Assembly (NCBI RefSeq): GCF_036016755.1
Contig: NZ_JAYXIH010000006.1
Location: 1-64,000, forward strand
Reading direction: 5' to 3'
DNA length: 64,000 bases
DNA from: Aurantimonas coralicida_A
GTDB lineage: Bacteria > Pseudomonadota > Alphaproteobacteria > Rhizobiales > Rhizobiaceae
In this document: in pieces, positions 52,686 to 61,041 of the stretch
Layout of the letters: each line of letters begins with the position of its first letter
Position numbering within the stretch: the first letter of the stretch is position 1
Position numbers and translations under genes: made by a program
The notes under the pieces: model-generated
Told to the model about the DNA's origin: nothing
Seen by the model: only the letters and a program-made list of their open reading frames with translations
Database searches by the model: none

Positions 52686-53644
52686 TGGATGGCGAGACAA
52701 TGCTGGCAGGGCTCGGCGATCGGCTCAGCGGTGTTCGCGGCAGGCTGACGCCAGGCGCGGGCATGGACAAGATCACCTGGTTTCGGGCCGGCGGCCCGGC
52801 AGAACTGCTGTTTCAACCAGCCGACGAGGAGGATCTCGCCGCGTTTCTGGCGGCCTTGTCCGACGAGGTGCCCGTCCTTGTCGTCGGTATCGGCTCTAAC
52901 CTGTTGGTGCGCGACGGCGGCGTGCCCGGCGTCGTCATCCGGCTGTCGGCCAAAGGCTTCGGCACCGCCGAGGCGATCGGCGAGACGGCGATCCGCGCTG
53001 GCGCCGCGACGCCCGACAAACGGCTTGCCGCGACGGCGCTGGAAGCTGGCATCGGCGGGTTTCATTTCTATCACGGCATTCCCGGCGCGGTCGGCGGGGC
53101 GCTGCGCATGAACGCCGGCGCCAACGGCGTCGAGACCTGCGAGCGCGTCCGCGAAGTCCGCGCGCTTGATCGCAAGGGCAATGTCCATGTCCTGACAAAT
53201 GCCGAAATGGGCTATGCCTATCGCCATTCCGATGCGGCGCCCGAGCTGATCTTCACCTCGGCGATCTTTGACGGTTATGCAGCGGACAAGGACGATATCC
53301 GCGCGAAGATGGAGGAGGTCCAGGAACACCGCGAAACGGTCCAGCCGATCCGCGAGAAGACCGGTGGCTCGACCTTCAAGAACCCGCCGGGCACCTCGGC
53401 CTGGAAGGAAGTCGACAAGGCCGGTTGCCGCGGTCTCGTTGTCGGCGGGGCGCAGATGTCGGAACTGCACTGCAACTTCATGATCAATACCGGCACTGCC
53501 ACAGGCCACGATCTGGAATGCCTCGGCGAGACCGTGCGTGCGCGGGTGCTCGAGACCTCCGGCATCCGGCTCGACTGGGAGATCAAGCGGCTCGGCCGCT
53601 TTGCCGAAGGGCATGTTGTGGAGCCGTTTCTCGGACGGGAGTGA
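52685..53644 (+). CDS. murB: UDP-N-acetylenolpyruvoylglucosamine reductase MurB
   Basis: MurB (319 aa) uses FAD and NADPH to reduce UDP-GlcNAc-enolpyruvate to UDP-MurNAc. FAD-binding residues are in VVGIGSNLLVRDGGVPGVVI, and GIPGAVGGALRMNAGA is typical. The C-terminal domain has GSTFKNPPGTSAWKEVDKAG and GAQMSELHCNFMINTG. The lack of the extra domain of the E. coli type makes it a type II MurB. It overlaps murC by one base; a 145-base gap with a CtrA-type site separates it from ddl. Confidence 0.96.
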   Translation: MDGETMLAGLGDRLSGVRGRLTPGAGMDKITWFRAGGPAELLFQPADEEDLAAFLAALSDEVPVLVVGIGSNLLVRDGGVPGVVIRLSAKGFGTAEAIGETAIRAGAATPDKRLAATALEAGIGGFHFYHGIPGAVGGALRMNAGANGVETCERVREVRALDRKGNVHVLTNAEMGYAYRHSDAAPELIFTSAIFDGYAADKDDIRAKMEEVQEHRETVQPIREKTGGSTFKNPPGTSAWKEVDKAGCRGLVVGGAQMSELHCNFMINTGTATGHDLECLGETVRARVLETSGIRLDWEIKRLGRFAEGHVVEPFLGRE

Positions 53645-53717
53645 GGCGGTACGAGCCTGTCGGCAGTTGCTATCAGAAACCATCTCCTTACGAAAATCTT
53701 GCTTTTGCCACAGTCGG

Positions 53718-53732
53718 TTAACCGCCGCTTAA
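53718..53732. promoter_or_regulatory. CtrA-type site upstream of ddl-ftsQA
   Basis: TTAACCGCCGCTTAA is a perfect TTAA-N7-TTAA site, 58 bases before the ddl start and in the only long gap of the second half of the dcw cluster. In Caulobacter, CtrA controls ftsQA expression. A GANTC site (GATTC) also lies just before the ddl ATG. Confidence 0.65.
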
Positions 53733-53789
53733 CCATCCGCCTGCGATGAATGGCCTCTAGCCTCGTTTGAGGAACGGATTGGGCGATTC

Positions 53790-54713
53790 ATGGCCAAGCA
53801 TGTGGCGGTATTGATGGGTGGATTTTCGTCGGAGCGGCCGGTCAGCCTCGCTTCCGGCAACGCCTGCGCCGACGCGCTTCAGGCTGCCGGCTATGCGGTG
53901 ACGCGCCTCGATGTCGACCGCGATGTCGCCGACGCACTGGTCAAGCTGAAGCCCGATGTCGCCTTCAATGCCCTGCACGGCCCCTATGGCGAGGACGGCA
54001 CGATCCAGGGCATCCTCGAATATCTGGCGGTTCCGTATACCCATTCCGGCGTGCTCGCCTCGGCGCTCGCCATGCACAAGGAACTGGCAAAGACCGTCGC
54101 CAAGGCGGCGGGCGTGCCGGTAGCCGAAGCCAAGGTGTGTCATCGCCTCGACGCCGCCAGCAAACACGTCCTGTCGCCGCCCTACGTGGTCAAGCCGGTG
54201 GCCGAGGGCTCCAGCTTCGGCGTGCTCATCGTGCGCGAAGATCAGGCTCATCCGCCGCAGGAACTCACCAGTGACGAATGGCCTTATGGCGACATCGTCA
54301 TGGTCGAACGCTTCGTCGCCGGACGGGAACTGACCTGCGCGGTGATGGGCGACGTGGCGCTCGAAGTCTGCGAGATCACCACCGAGGGCCACGTCTTCTA
54401 CGATTACGACTCCAAATATGCCCCCGGCGGCTCCCGCCATGTGGTCCCGGCGGAGATCCCCGCCAAGGTGGCGCGGCGCATTCAGGAATGGTCGCTCGCG
54501 GCGCACAAGGCGATCGGCTGCCGTGGCGTATCGCGGTCTGATTTTCGCTACGACGACCGGTTCGGCGAGGGCGGTGAGGTGATCTGGCTGGAGGTGAACA
54601 CCCAGCCTGGCATGACCGAGACCTCGTTGGTGCCCGATATCGCCGCGGCCTCCGGCCATTCCTTCCCCGAGCTTCTGACCTGGATGGTGGAGGACGCCTC
54701 ATGCAATCGCTGA
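53790..54713 (+). CDS. ddl: D-alanine--D-alanine ligase
   Basis: Ddl (307 aa, DdlB type) makes the D-Ala-D-Ala that MurF uses. ATP-grasp motifs include VLMGGFSSERPVSLASG at the N-terminus, FNALHGPYGEDGTIQG, VVKPVAEGSSFGVLIV and EVNTQPGMTETSLVP. Its 3' end overlaps ftsQ by 13 bases. A possible separate promoter with a CtrA-type site precedes it. Confidence 0.97.
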   Translation: MAKHVAVLMGGFSSERPVSLASGNACADALQAAGYAVTRLDVDRDVADALVKLKPDVAFNALHGPYGEDGTIQGILEYLAVPYTHSGVLASALAMHKELAKTVAKAAGVPVAEAKVCHRLDAASKHVLSPPYVVKPVAEGSSFGVLIVREDQAHPPQELTSDEWPYGDIVMVERFVAGRELTCAVMGDVALEVCEITTEGHVFYDYDSKYAPGGSRHVVPAEIPAKVARRIQEWSLAAHKAIGCRGVSRSDFRYDDRFGEGGEVIWLEVNTQPGMTETSLVPDIAAASGHSFPELLTWMVEDASCNR

Positions 54714-55615
54714 CCGCCGACCGCCGTCAGGGCGACGTACGAGGCGGTACGCCCAGCCAGCTGACCTTGCGTGTGCTACGCGCCGGGCGCCGGGCTTCCA
54801 GCCTCGCTACCAGCGTCGCGAGACTGCCGATACCGCGTTTCGGGCCGCTCGCCGCCGTGGTGATCGGCTCGACCCTGGTCTACGGCATGTCGGTGGGCGG
54901 CCATACGGTGACCGTCATCGACAATATTGCTCAGCCGCTCGGCTTTCCGATCGAAGCGATCGACGTCACGGGCAATTCGGAAACCTCCGAGATCGACGTT
55001 CTGCAGGCGCTCTGGCAGACCGGGTCACAGAGCCTGTTTTCGCTCGACCCGGCCGCGGCTCGCCAGACACTGGAAGCGATGCCTTGGGTCGACCGCGCCT
55101 CGGTCGCCAAGATCTTTCCCGATCGGGTCAGGATCACCCTGTCCGAACATCGTCCTTACGCCGTCTGGCAAAAGGGGCGTGAGTTCGTCGTGGTCAACCG
55201 CGAGGGCAAGGAGATCGTGCCCTTTGAACCCGGCCGCTTCGCCAATCTGCCGATTGTCGTGGGGACCGGCGCGGCCACCCACGCCGCTGCGCTCCTCGAC
55301 GAACTGGAAGTGTTGCCCGAGCTTCGCGCAAGGGTGAAGGCGTATATTCGGGTGGGAAATCGTCGGTGGGATTTGCGGCTCGAAAACAGCATCGCGATCG
55401 AGCTCCCCGAGGATGATCCGGTGGAGGCACTCGCCGAGGTGGCGCGGATGGATCGGGAGAACGGGCTTTTGTCGCGCGATATCGCCGCCGTCGACATGCG
55501 GCTCGCCGACCGGATCGTGATCAAGCTCACGCCCGACGCTCTGGTTCGGCGCAATGCCGCTCTGAAGGAGCGGGAGAAAATTTTCAAGCGTAGCCGGAAG
55601 GATGACCCGGTATGA
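54701..55615 (+). CDS. ftsQ: Cell division protein FtsQ
   Basis: FtsQ (304 aa) is a bitopic protein with a basic cytoplasmic N-terminus of about 45 residues, one membrane segment (AAVVIGSTLVYGM), then a POTRA domain (IEAIDVTGNSETSEIDVLQA) and a beta domain (TLSEHRPYAVWQKGREFVVV). It links FtsL-FtsB with other divisome proteins. The start lies within the end of ddl, and its stop overlaps ftsA by four bases (ATGA). Confidence 0.95.
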   Translation: MQSLTADRRQGDVRGGTPSQLTLRVLRAGRRASSLATSVARLPIPRFGPLAAVVIGSTLVYGMSVGGHTVTVIDNIAQPLGFPIEAIDVTGNSETSEIDVLQALWQTGSQSLFSLDPAAARQTLEAMPWVDRASVAKIFPDRVRITLSEHRPYAVWQKGREFVVVNREGKEIVPFEPGRFANLPIVVGTGAATHAAALLDELEVLPELRARVKAYIRVGNRRWDLRLENSIAIELPEDDPVEALAEVARMDRENGLLSRDIAAVDMRLADRIVIKLTPDALVRRNAALKEREKIFKRSRKDDPV

Positions 55616-56940
55616 GTGTATTTCAACGTGGCCGGGACGAGCTTCCGCGTATCAAGGCGCTGCCGAAGCGCCGTTCGCGGGTCATCTCGGTGCTGGATGT
55701 CGGTTCGGAAAAGGTGTCCTGCCTGATTGCTCGGCTGACGCCGCGCGTTGCCAGCGAAATGCTGCCCGGCCGGACCCATACGATCGAAGTGATCGGCGTC
55801 GGTCACCAGCGCTCGCACGGCATCAAGTCGGGCGTGGTCATCGATCTCGACGCGGCGGAACAGTCGGTCCGGCACGCGGTCGACGCGGCCGAGCGGATGG
55901 CTGGACTGACCATCGAATCGCTCATCGTCTCGGTCACGGCTGGCCGGCTCAAGAGCCTGCGCGGCGCCGCCGAGATCGACATCGTCGGGGAGGTTTCCCA
56001 GACTGACGTTTCGCAGGTCCTCGGTCTCGCCGCGAAGCTGCCGCTCGAGGAGCGCCGGGTGGCGTTGCATTCGCTCGCCTTCGATCTGTCGATCGACGGC
56101 GAGAGTGGACTCGACAAGGTCGTCGGCATGAGCGGCAACCGGCTGGGCGCGGACATGCATGTGCTGACCGCCGAGGAAACGCCGTTGCGCAATCTCGAGG
56201 CGGTCATCAATCGCGCCCGACTGATGGTCGAGGCCTTTGTGGCGACGCCCTATGCCAGCGCGCTGTCGACATTGGTCGAGGACGAGGCGGCGATGGGGTC
56301 GGCCTGCATCGACATGGGGGGCGGTGCGACGACCATCGCGATCTTCCAGAATGGTCGCTTCGTCTATGCCGATCAGGTCGCACTCGGCGGCAATCACATC
56401 ACCATGGATCTCGCCCGCGGCCTGTCGATCCGGCCAGCCGATGCGGAGCGGCTCAAGGTCATGCACGGCTGCACTCTGAGCGAGTTGATGCAGGACGACG
56501 ACAGGGTGCCTGTCGTGCCGCTCGGGGAAGAGGGCGGACACGACTCCAAATCCACCGTCGCGCGTTCGCTGATCGCCAAGATCATCCGGCCGCGCGTCGA
56601 GGAAACCCTGGAGCTTGTCCGCGACCGTCTGGCCGCCTCAGGGCTCGGCCACGTCATCGGCAAGCGCGTGGTCTTGACCGGCGGCGCCAGCCAGCTTGCC
56701 GGCATGAGCGATACGGCGCGCAGCATCCTCCAGCGCAATGTCCGGCTCGGACGACCAGTCGGGGTTGCCGGGCTCAATCCATCCAACAAGGGGCCAGCCT
56801 TTGCGACCTCGGTCGGCCTGCTGATCTACCCGCAGGTCGCCCATCGCGAGAACACCGGCCAATCGTCGATCGCGGCTTTCGCGCTCGATCAGAACACCAG
56901 GACGGGACGTTTCGGATCCTGGCTCCGGCGGAGCCTTTGA
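55612..56940 (+). CDS. ftsA: Cell division protein FtsA
   Basis: FtsA (442 aa) is an actin-fold ATPase that ties FtsZ filaments to the membrane. ATP-binding blocks are VLDVGSEKVSCLIARL and CIDMGGGATTIAIFQNG, followed by VVLTGGASQLAGM. The C-terminus reads TGRFGSWLRRSL, a short amphipathic membrane-targeting tail. Its start overlaps ftsQ; ftsZ follows after 123 bases. Confidence 0.97.
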   Translation: MSVFQRGRDELPRIKALPKRRSRVISVLDVGSEKVSCLIARLTPRVASEMLPGRTHTIEVIGVGHQRSHGIKSGVVIDLDAAEQSVRHAVDAAERMAGLTIESLIVSVTAGRLKSLRGAAEIDIVGEVSQTDVSQVLGLAAKLPLEERRVALHSLAFDLSIDGESGLDKVVGMSGNRLGADMHVLTAEETPLRNLEAVINRARLMVEAFVATPYASALSTLVEDEAAMGSACIDMGGGATTIAIFQNGRFVYADQVALGGNHITMDLARGLSIRPADAERLKVMHGCTLSELMQDDDRVPVVPLGEEGGHDSKSTVARSLIAKIIRPRVEETLELVRDRLAASGLGHVIGKRVVLTGGASQLAGMSDTARSILQRNVRLGRPVGVAGLNPSNKGPAFATSVGLLIYPQVAHRENTGQSSIAAFALDQNTRTGRFGSWLRRSL

Positions 56941-57063
56941 GACAGCGCGGCCGGACTGCCGGTCGGCCGCGAAAACATACGGTGCGCGCCGCGCGCCGCA
57001 GCAACTGACAATGCGAACGGCCGCGCGGCGAAACGGCCCGAAACTGCGATAGAGGAACAGGTT

Positions 57064-58605
57064 ATGAGCACGAACCCGAACAAGACCGACATCACCGAGC
57101 TGAAGCCCCGCATCACCGTTTTCGGCGTCGGCGGCGGCGGCTGCAACGCGGTCAACAACATGATCAATGCCGGCCTCGAAGGTGTCGAGTTCGTGATCGC
57201 CAACACCGACGCCCAGGCGCTGCGCTCGTCCAAGGCCGAGCGGATCATCCAGATGGGCGTCGCCGTCACCGAGGGGCTGGGCGCCGGTTCGCAGCCGGAA
57301 GTCGGCCGTGCCGCCGCCGAGGAATCGATCGACGAGGTCTGCGACCATCTCCTCGGCTCGCATATGTGCTTCGTCACCGCCGGCATGGGGGGCGGAACCG
57401 GCACCGGCGCCGCGCCGGTCGTTGCGCGCGCCGCACGGGAAAAGGGCATCCTCACGGTTGGCGTCGTGACCAAGCCGTTCCATTTCGAAGGCCAGCGCCG
57501 GCTGCGGATCGCCGACGAGGGTATCGAGGAACTGCAGAAGAACGTCGATACGCTGATCGTCATTCCGAACCAGAACCTGTTCCGGATCGCCAACGACAAG
57601 ACCACCTTCGCCGACGCCTTCGGCATGGCTGATCAGGTGCTGTATTCGGGCGTCGCCTGCATTACCGACCTGATGGTCAAGGAAGGGCTGATCAATCTCG
57701 ATTTCGCCGATGTGCGTTCGGTGATGCGCGAGATGGGCAAGGCGATGATGGGTACCGGCGAGGCCTCCGGCGAAGGCCGCGCGATGGCCGCCGCCGAAGC
57801 CGCGATCGCTAACCCGCTGCTCGACGAGACGTCGATGAAGGGCGCGCGGGGACTGTTGATCTCGATCACCGGCGGCCGCGATCTCACCCTCTTCGAGGTG
57901 GACGAAGCGGCGACCCGCATCCGCGAAGAGGTCGACCAGGACGCCAACATCATTCTTGGGGCCACTTTCGACGAAGCGCTGGAGGGGATCATCCGGGTCT
58001 CGGTGGTCGCGACCGGTATCGACAAGGTCGAGACGGTCCTCGCCGGGCGCGTCCCCGACCGCCACGCCGTGCCAGCCGCCGCCGCGCCGCGTGCCGTGCC
58101 GCAGGCTCAATCGGCGATGACCCATGTCGAAGTCGCGGAGCCGGCGCCCGTTCTCACGGCCGCAGTCGCAGCGGATGAGTTCGAGGAAGAGATCGAAGAC
58201 GATTTCACCGACGCGCTCGAAGCCGAGATCGCCCAGGTCAGCTCGTTGGCTCCGACCGCCGCGCAATCGGCGCCGCGCATGCCCCGGGTGGAGGATTTTC
58301 CGCCGGTGGTCCGCGCCGAGATCGAAAGCCGCGCCGCCGAGCATCACGGGGAGGACCGCGGCCCGATGGGGCTGCTGCGCCGGCTGACGACGGGCTTGTC
58401 GCGCCGTGACGAAGAGGACGCCCATCCGGCTGAAATGCGACAGAACCCGGCCGAGAGCCGGAGTCGGGCCGTCGTCGAGCCAAATCCCTATGCGCCCCGG
58501 CGTGTGGCGGCCGAATCAGCAGCCCGACCAGCCTCCCAGCCACGTCCCATTGGTGATGAGGATCAGCTTGAGATTCCTGCGTTTTTGCGCCGACAAGCCA
58601 ACTGA
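57064..58605 (+). CDS. ftsZ: Cell division GTPase FtsZ
   Basis: FtsZ (513 aa) is the tubulin-like GTPase forming the division ring. The nucleotide site is intact: VFGVGGGGCNAVNNMINAGL, GMGGGTGTGAAPVVARA, and the T7 loop with catalytic Asp residues in ITDLMVKEGLINLDFADVR. Residues about 330-500 are a long, disordered Ala/Pro/Glu-rich linker, typical of rhizobia, and the C-terminal peptide LEIPAFLRRQAN binds FtsA. It follows ftsA and is ended by a strong terminator. Confidence 0.98.
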   Translation: MSTNPNKTDITELKPRITVFGVGGGGCNAVNNMINAGLEGVEFVIANTDAQALRSSKAERIIQMGVAVTEGLGAGSQPEVGRAAAEESIDEVCDHLLGSHMCFVTAGMGGGTGTGAAPVVARAAREKGILTVGVVTKPFHFEGQRRLRIADEGIEELQKNVDTLIVIPNQNLFRIANDKTTFADAFGMADQVLYSGVACITDLMVKEGLINLDFADVRSVMREMGKAMMGTGEASGEGRAMAAAEAAIANPLLDETSMKGARGLLISITGGRDLTLFEVDEAATRIREEVDQDANIILGATFDEALEGIIRVSVVATGIDKVETVLAGRVPDRHAVPAAAAPRAVPQAQSAMTHVEVAEPAPVLTAAVAADEFEEEIEDDFTDALEAEIAQVSSLAPTAAQSAPRMPRVEDFPPVVRAEIESRAAEHHGEDRGPMGLLRRLTTGLSRRDEEDAHPAEMRQNPAESRSRAVVEPNPYAPRRVAAESAARPASQPRPIGDEDQLEIPAFLRRQAN

Positions 58606-58630
58606 TCCCTCACTGTTACCAGTTTGACAC

Positions 58631-58667
58631 AAGGCCCGCCGCGGAACCGGCGGGCCTTTGTTTTTTT
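58631..58667 (+). terminator. Intrinsic terminator after ftsZ
   Basis: AAGGCCCGCCG pairs with CGGCGGGCCTT (perfect 11-bp stem, loop CGGAAC), followed by TGTTTTTTT. It closes the long dcw transcript and separates it from lpxC. Confidence 0.92.
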
Positions 58668-58689
58668 AACCTTTTGAAAAATATACGAT

Positions 58690-58704
58690 TTAAGTGGTTG
58701 TTAA
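58690..58704. promoter_or_regulatory. CtrA-type site between ftsZ and lpxC
   Basis: TTAAGTGGTTGTTAA is a perfect TTAA-N7-TTAA site just after the ftsZ terminator and about 220 bases before lpxC. The 300-base gap around it has no gene that I can support; it is AT-rich at its left end and would carry the lpxC promoter. Confidence 0.55.
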
Positions 58705-58923
58705 CTGCGTCGACGGTAACAACGGGTAAGAATCCGTGATTTGGCTGGCGAACGGCTCCGTTCTAGGTGTTGCAGCGAGTTTAGACATCTCGATGGCGTG
58801 ATTCTCTTGGGGAGGGGTGTCAACGGGCGTCGACGGGGCGTCTCCCGATGAGGGTGCCAATCTCCAGGAAGAGCGAATTGATATTCGTTTGATGGTTGGC
58901 GGGAAAGGTTGCCAATTGTGTTG

Positions 58924-59862
58924 ATGTTTCAGCAGACGCTTGGTTCGCGGGTCGACTTTGATGGCGTAGGCGTCCACAGCGGTCTTCCTGTCCAGCTGAG
59001 CCTGCTCCCGGCCGAGGCCCATACCGGCATCGTCTTCCATCTGTTCGACAAATGCGACCTTCTGCACGAGATCAAGGCGATTTCGGCGAACGCCGCGCTG
59101 ATGGATCTTTCCACCGTCGTCGGTGATCCGCGCGGCGCTCATGTCGCGACCATCGAGCATCTGATGGCGGCGCTCTACGCCATGGGCATCGACAATGTCG
59201 TTGTGCAGATCGATGCGCATGAGACGCCGATCATGGACGGATGCGCTGCCGCCTTCATCGCCGCGATTCGCGAGTCGGGCATCATCAGCCAGGCCGCCAG
59301 GCGGCGTTTCCTGCGCGTTTTGAAGCCCGTGACCGTCGAGATGAACGGCGCCCGCGCCGAATACCGTCCGCATAACGGCACGCGATTCGAGATCGAGATC
59401 GATTTCGATAGCCCCGTCATCGGGCGTCAGACCTATTGCGCCGATCTCACGGCCGATCGCTTCGCCGCGGATCTGTCGCGGGCCCGCACTTTCGGATTCA
59501 TGAAGGATGTCGAGCGTCTCTGGGCCGCCGGCTATGCTCTCGGCTCCTCGCTCGATAACTCCGTGGTCATCGGCGACGACGGGCGGATCATCAATCCCGA
59601 CGGGCTCCGCTATACGGACGAGTTCGTTCGCCATAAGGCGCTGGACGCGGTCGGTGACCAGGCCCTCGCCGGCGCGCGCGTGCTCGGCTGCTACCGCTCC
59701 TATCGCGGCGGTCACAAGCTCAACGCGCTGGCGCTGCAGGCACTGCTCGCCGACCATCGCGCCTATGAGATCGTCGAGATGCCCTCACGCCTCGTCGACC
59801 CGGTTCGCCATGCGCCGCTCGTTGCGGTGGCCGCGCCTGCCTACGGCCCGCAGACCCTTTAA
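58924..59862 (+). CDS. lpxC: UDP-3-O-acyl-GlcNAc deacetylase LpxC
   Basis: LpxC (about 312 aa) carries out the committed step of lipid A synthesis, a zinc-dependent deacetylation. The zinc ligands are His in TIEHLMAAL and His/Asp in RHKALDAVGDQAL. The HETPIMDG loop is followed by CAA, where most homologues have SAA. The start is uncertain: ATG at 58924 is used, but GTG at 58918 or TTG at 58909 would add two to five residues, and GGAAAGG at about 58900 is best spaced for the GTG. It is followed by bamD. Confidence 0.95.
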   Translation: MFQQTLGSRVDFDGVGVHSGLPVQLSLLPAEAHTGIVFHLFDKCDLLHEIKAISANAALMDLSTVVGDPRGAHVATIEHLMAALYAMGIDNVVVQIDAHETPIMDGCAAAFIAAIRESGIISQAARRRFLRVLKPVTVEMNGARAEYRPHNGTRFEIEIDFDSPVIGRQTYCADLTADRFAADLSRARTFGFMKDVERLWAAGYALGSSLDNSVVIGDDGRIINPDGLRYTDEFVRHKALDAVGDQALAGARVLGCYRSYRGGHKLNALALQALLADHRAYEIVEMPSRLVDPVRHAPLVAVAAPAYGPQTL

Positions 59863-59990
59863 TATAACGTCAAGTGACGGTTCGTCCGGGTCCCCGCGTC
59901 ATAAAAAAGACGGGTTGGTTCGGCTTTCAACGTTGCTGGCGTCGAGGGCACGGCGTAAACAGGCCTTCGAACGGCAGGGGATCGGCACGA

Positions 59991-60872
59991 ATGAGCAATC
60001 CGCACAGCATTGAGATCACGCGTCGCTGGCGGACGGGGCGGCTCGGCCTCGGTCTGGCGCTTGGAATCGCGGCCCTCGGCTTGGGCGGTTGTGCGTCCTC
60101 CGGCAACAGCGATGTCGAGGCTTTGGCGCTTGCCGCGCAGACAGAGCCGCCGGACGTCCTTTACAATCAGGGCTTGGCCAATCTCGAGGGTGGTCGTCTG
60201 GGCGAGGCTGCGAAGAAATTCGAGGCCATCGATCGCCAGCATCCCTATTCGGAATGGGCCCGCAAGGCGCTGGTCATGAACGCATTCGCCAGCTACCGCA
60301 GCGGCGAGTACGAGGCCGCCATCAACTCGGCCAAGCGCTATCTGTCGCTCTACCCTGGCAGCGAGGAAGCCGCCTACGCGCAATATATCATCGGCTTGGC
60401 CTATTATAAGCAGATCCCGGACGTCACCCGCGACCAGAAGGAAGCCGCCCGCGCGGCCGCTGCGATGCGCGAGGTGATGGAGAAATATCCCGACTCCGTC
60501 TATGCCGAGGATGCTGGCAACAAGGTCCGAATCGCCCGCGATCAGCTAGCCGGCAAGGAGATGCAGGTCGGGCGCTATTACTTGGAACGCCGCGAATACG
60601 TTGCCGCGATCAACCGCTTCAAGAACGTCGTCGATGTCTATCCCGAATCGCGGCAGGTCGAAGAGGCGCTCGCGCGCCTGACCGAAGCCTATTACGCCAT
60701 GGGCCTGACCCGCGAGGCGCAGGCCGCTGCCTCGGTGCTCGGCCAGAACTATCCGGACTCGCCCTGGTATCGCGACTCCTACCAGCTCCTGCAGAGCAAG
60801 GGCCTTGCGCCGCGCGAAGGCGGAGCAACGTCCTGGTTTGGCACCATCGGCCGGAAGATCGCCGGCGGCTGA
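59991..60872 (+). CDS. bamD: Outer-membrane assembly lipoprotein BamD
   Basis: BamD (293 aa; also ComL/YfiO) is a TPR lipoprotein of the BAM complex that inserts beta-barrel proteins. The lipobox is GIAALGLGGC (Cys at about residue 34). Five TPR-like repeats follow, including YNQGLANLEGGRLGEAAKKF, SYRSGEYEAAINSAKRYLSL and REYVAAINRFKNVVDVYP. The start MSNPHSIEIT gives a normal basic leader; an in-frame extension of 39 residues upstream is rejected. It is encoded next to lpxC, consistent with outer-membrane growth. Confidence 0.95.
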   Translation: MSNPHSIEITRRWRTGRLGLGLALGIAALGLGGCASSGNSDVEALALAAQTEPPDVLYNQGLANLEGGRLGEAAKKFEAIDRQHPYSEWARKALVMNAFASYRSGEYEAAINSAKRYLSLYPGSEEAAYAQYIIGLAYYKQIPDVTRDQKEAARAAAAMREVMEKYPDSVYAEDAGNKVRIARDQLAGKEMQVGRYYLERREYVAAINRFKNVVDVYPESRQVEEALARLTEAYYAMGLTREAQAAASVLGQNYPDSPWYRDSYQLLQSKGLAPREGGATSWFGTIGRKIAGG

Positions 60873-60918
60873 CCCCGGCAGTCCGGTTGCTCTGTGGGTC
60901 GACCGTTTCTAGTTTGTC

Positions 60919-60955
60919 GGGCGGCCGGTTGAACGACCGGTCGCCCTTTTCGTTT
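60919..60955 (+). terminator. Intrinsic terminator after bamD
   Basis: GGGCGGCCGGT pairs with ACCGGTCGCCC (one G-U pair; loop TGAACG), followed by TTTTCGTTT. It ends the bamD transcript and separates recN. Confidence 0.85.
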
Positions 60956-61041
60956 CCGCCGCCATCCTCTCGCTCGCCGAATGCGCTATCTCGGTAACGC
61001 GGTTGCCATTGGGGCGCCGCTTCATTACCGACGATCCGGTC

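Noticed and set aside
58909..58923. TTG start for lpxC at 58909
   Set aside because: The RBS would be only about three bases away; ATG 58924 or GTG 58918 is more plausible.
60873..61041. LexA (GTTC-N7-GTTC) site before recN
   Set aside because: I searched the region by eye for the alphaproteobacterial SOS box and found none; recN may be regulated otherwise, or the site is diverged.
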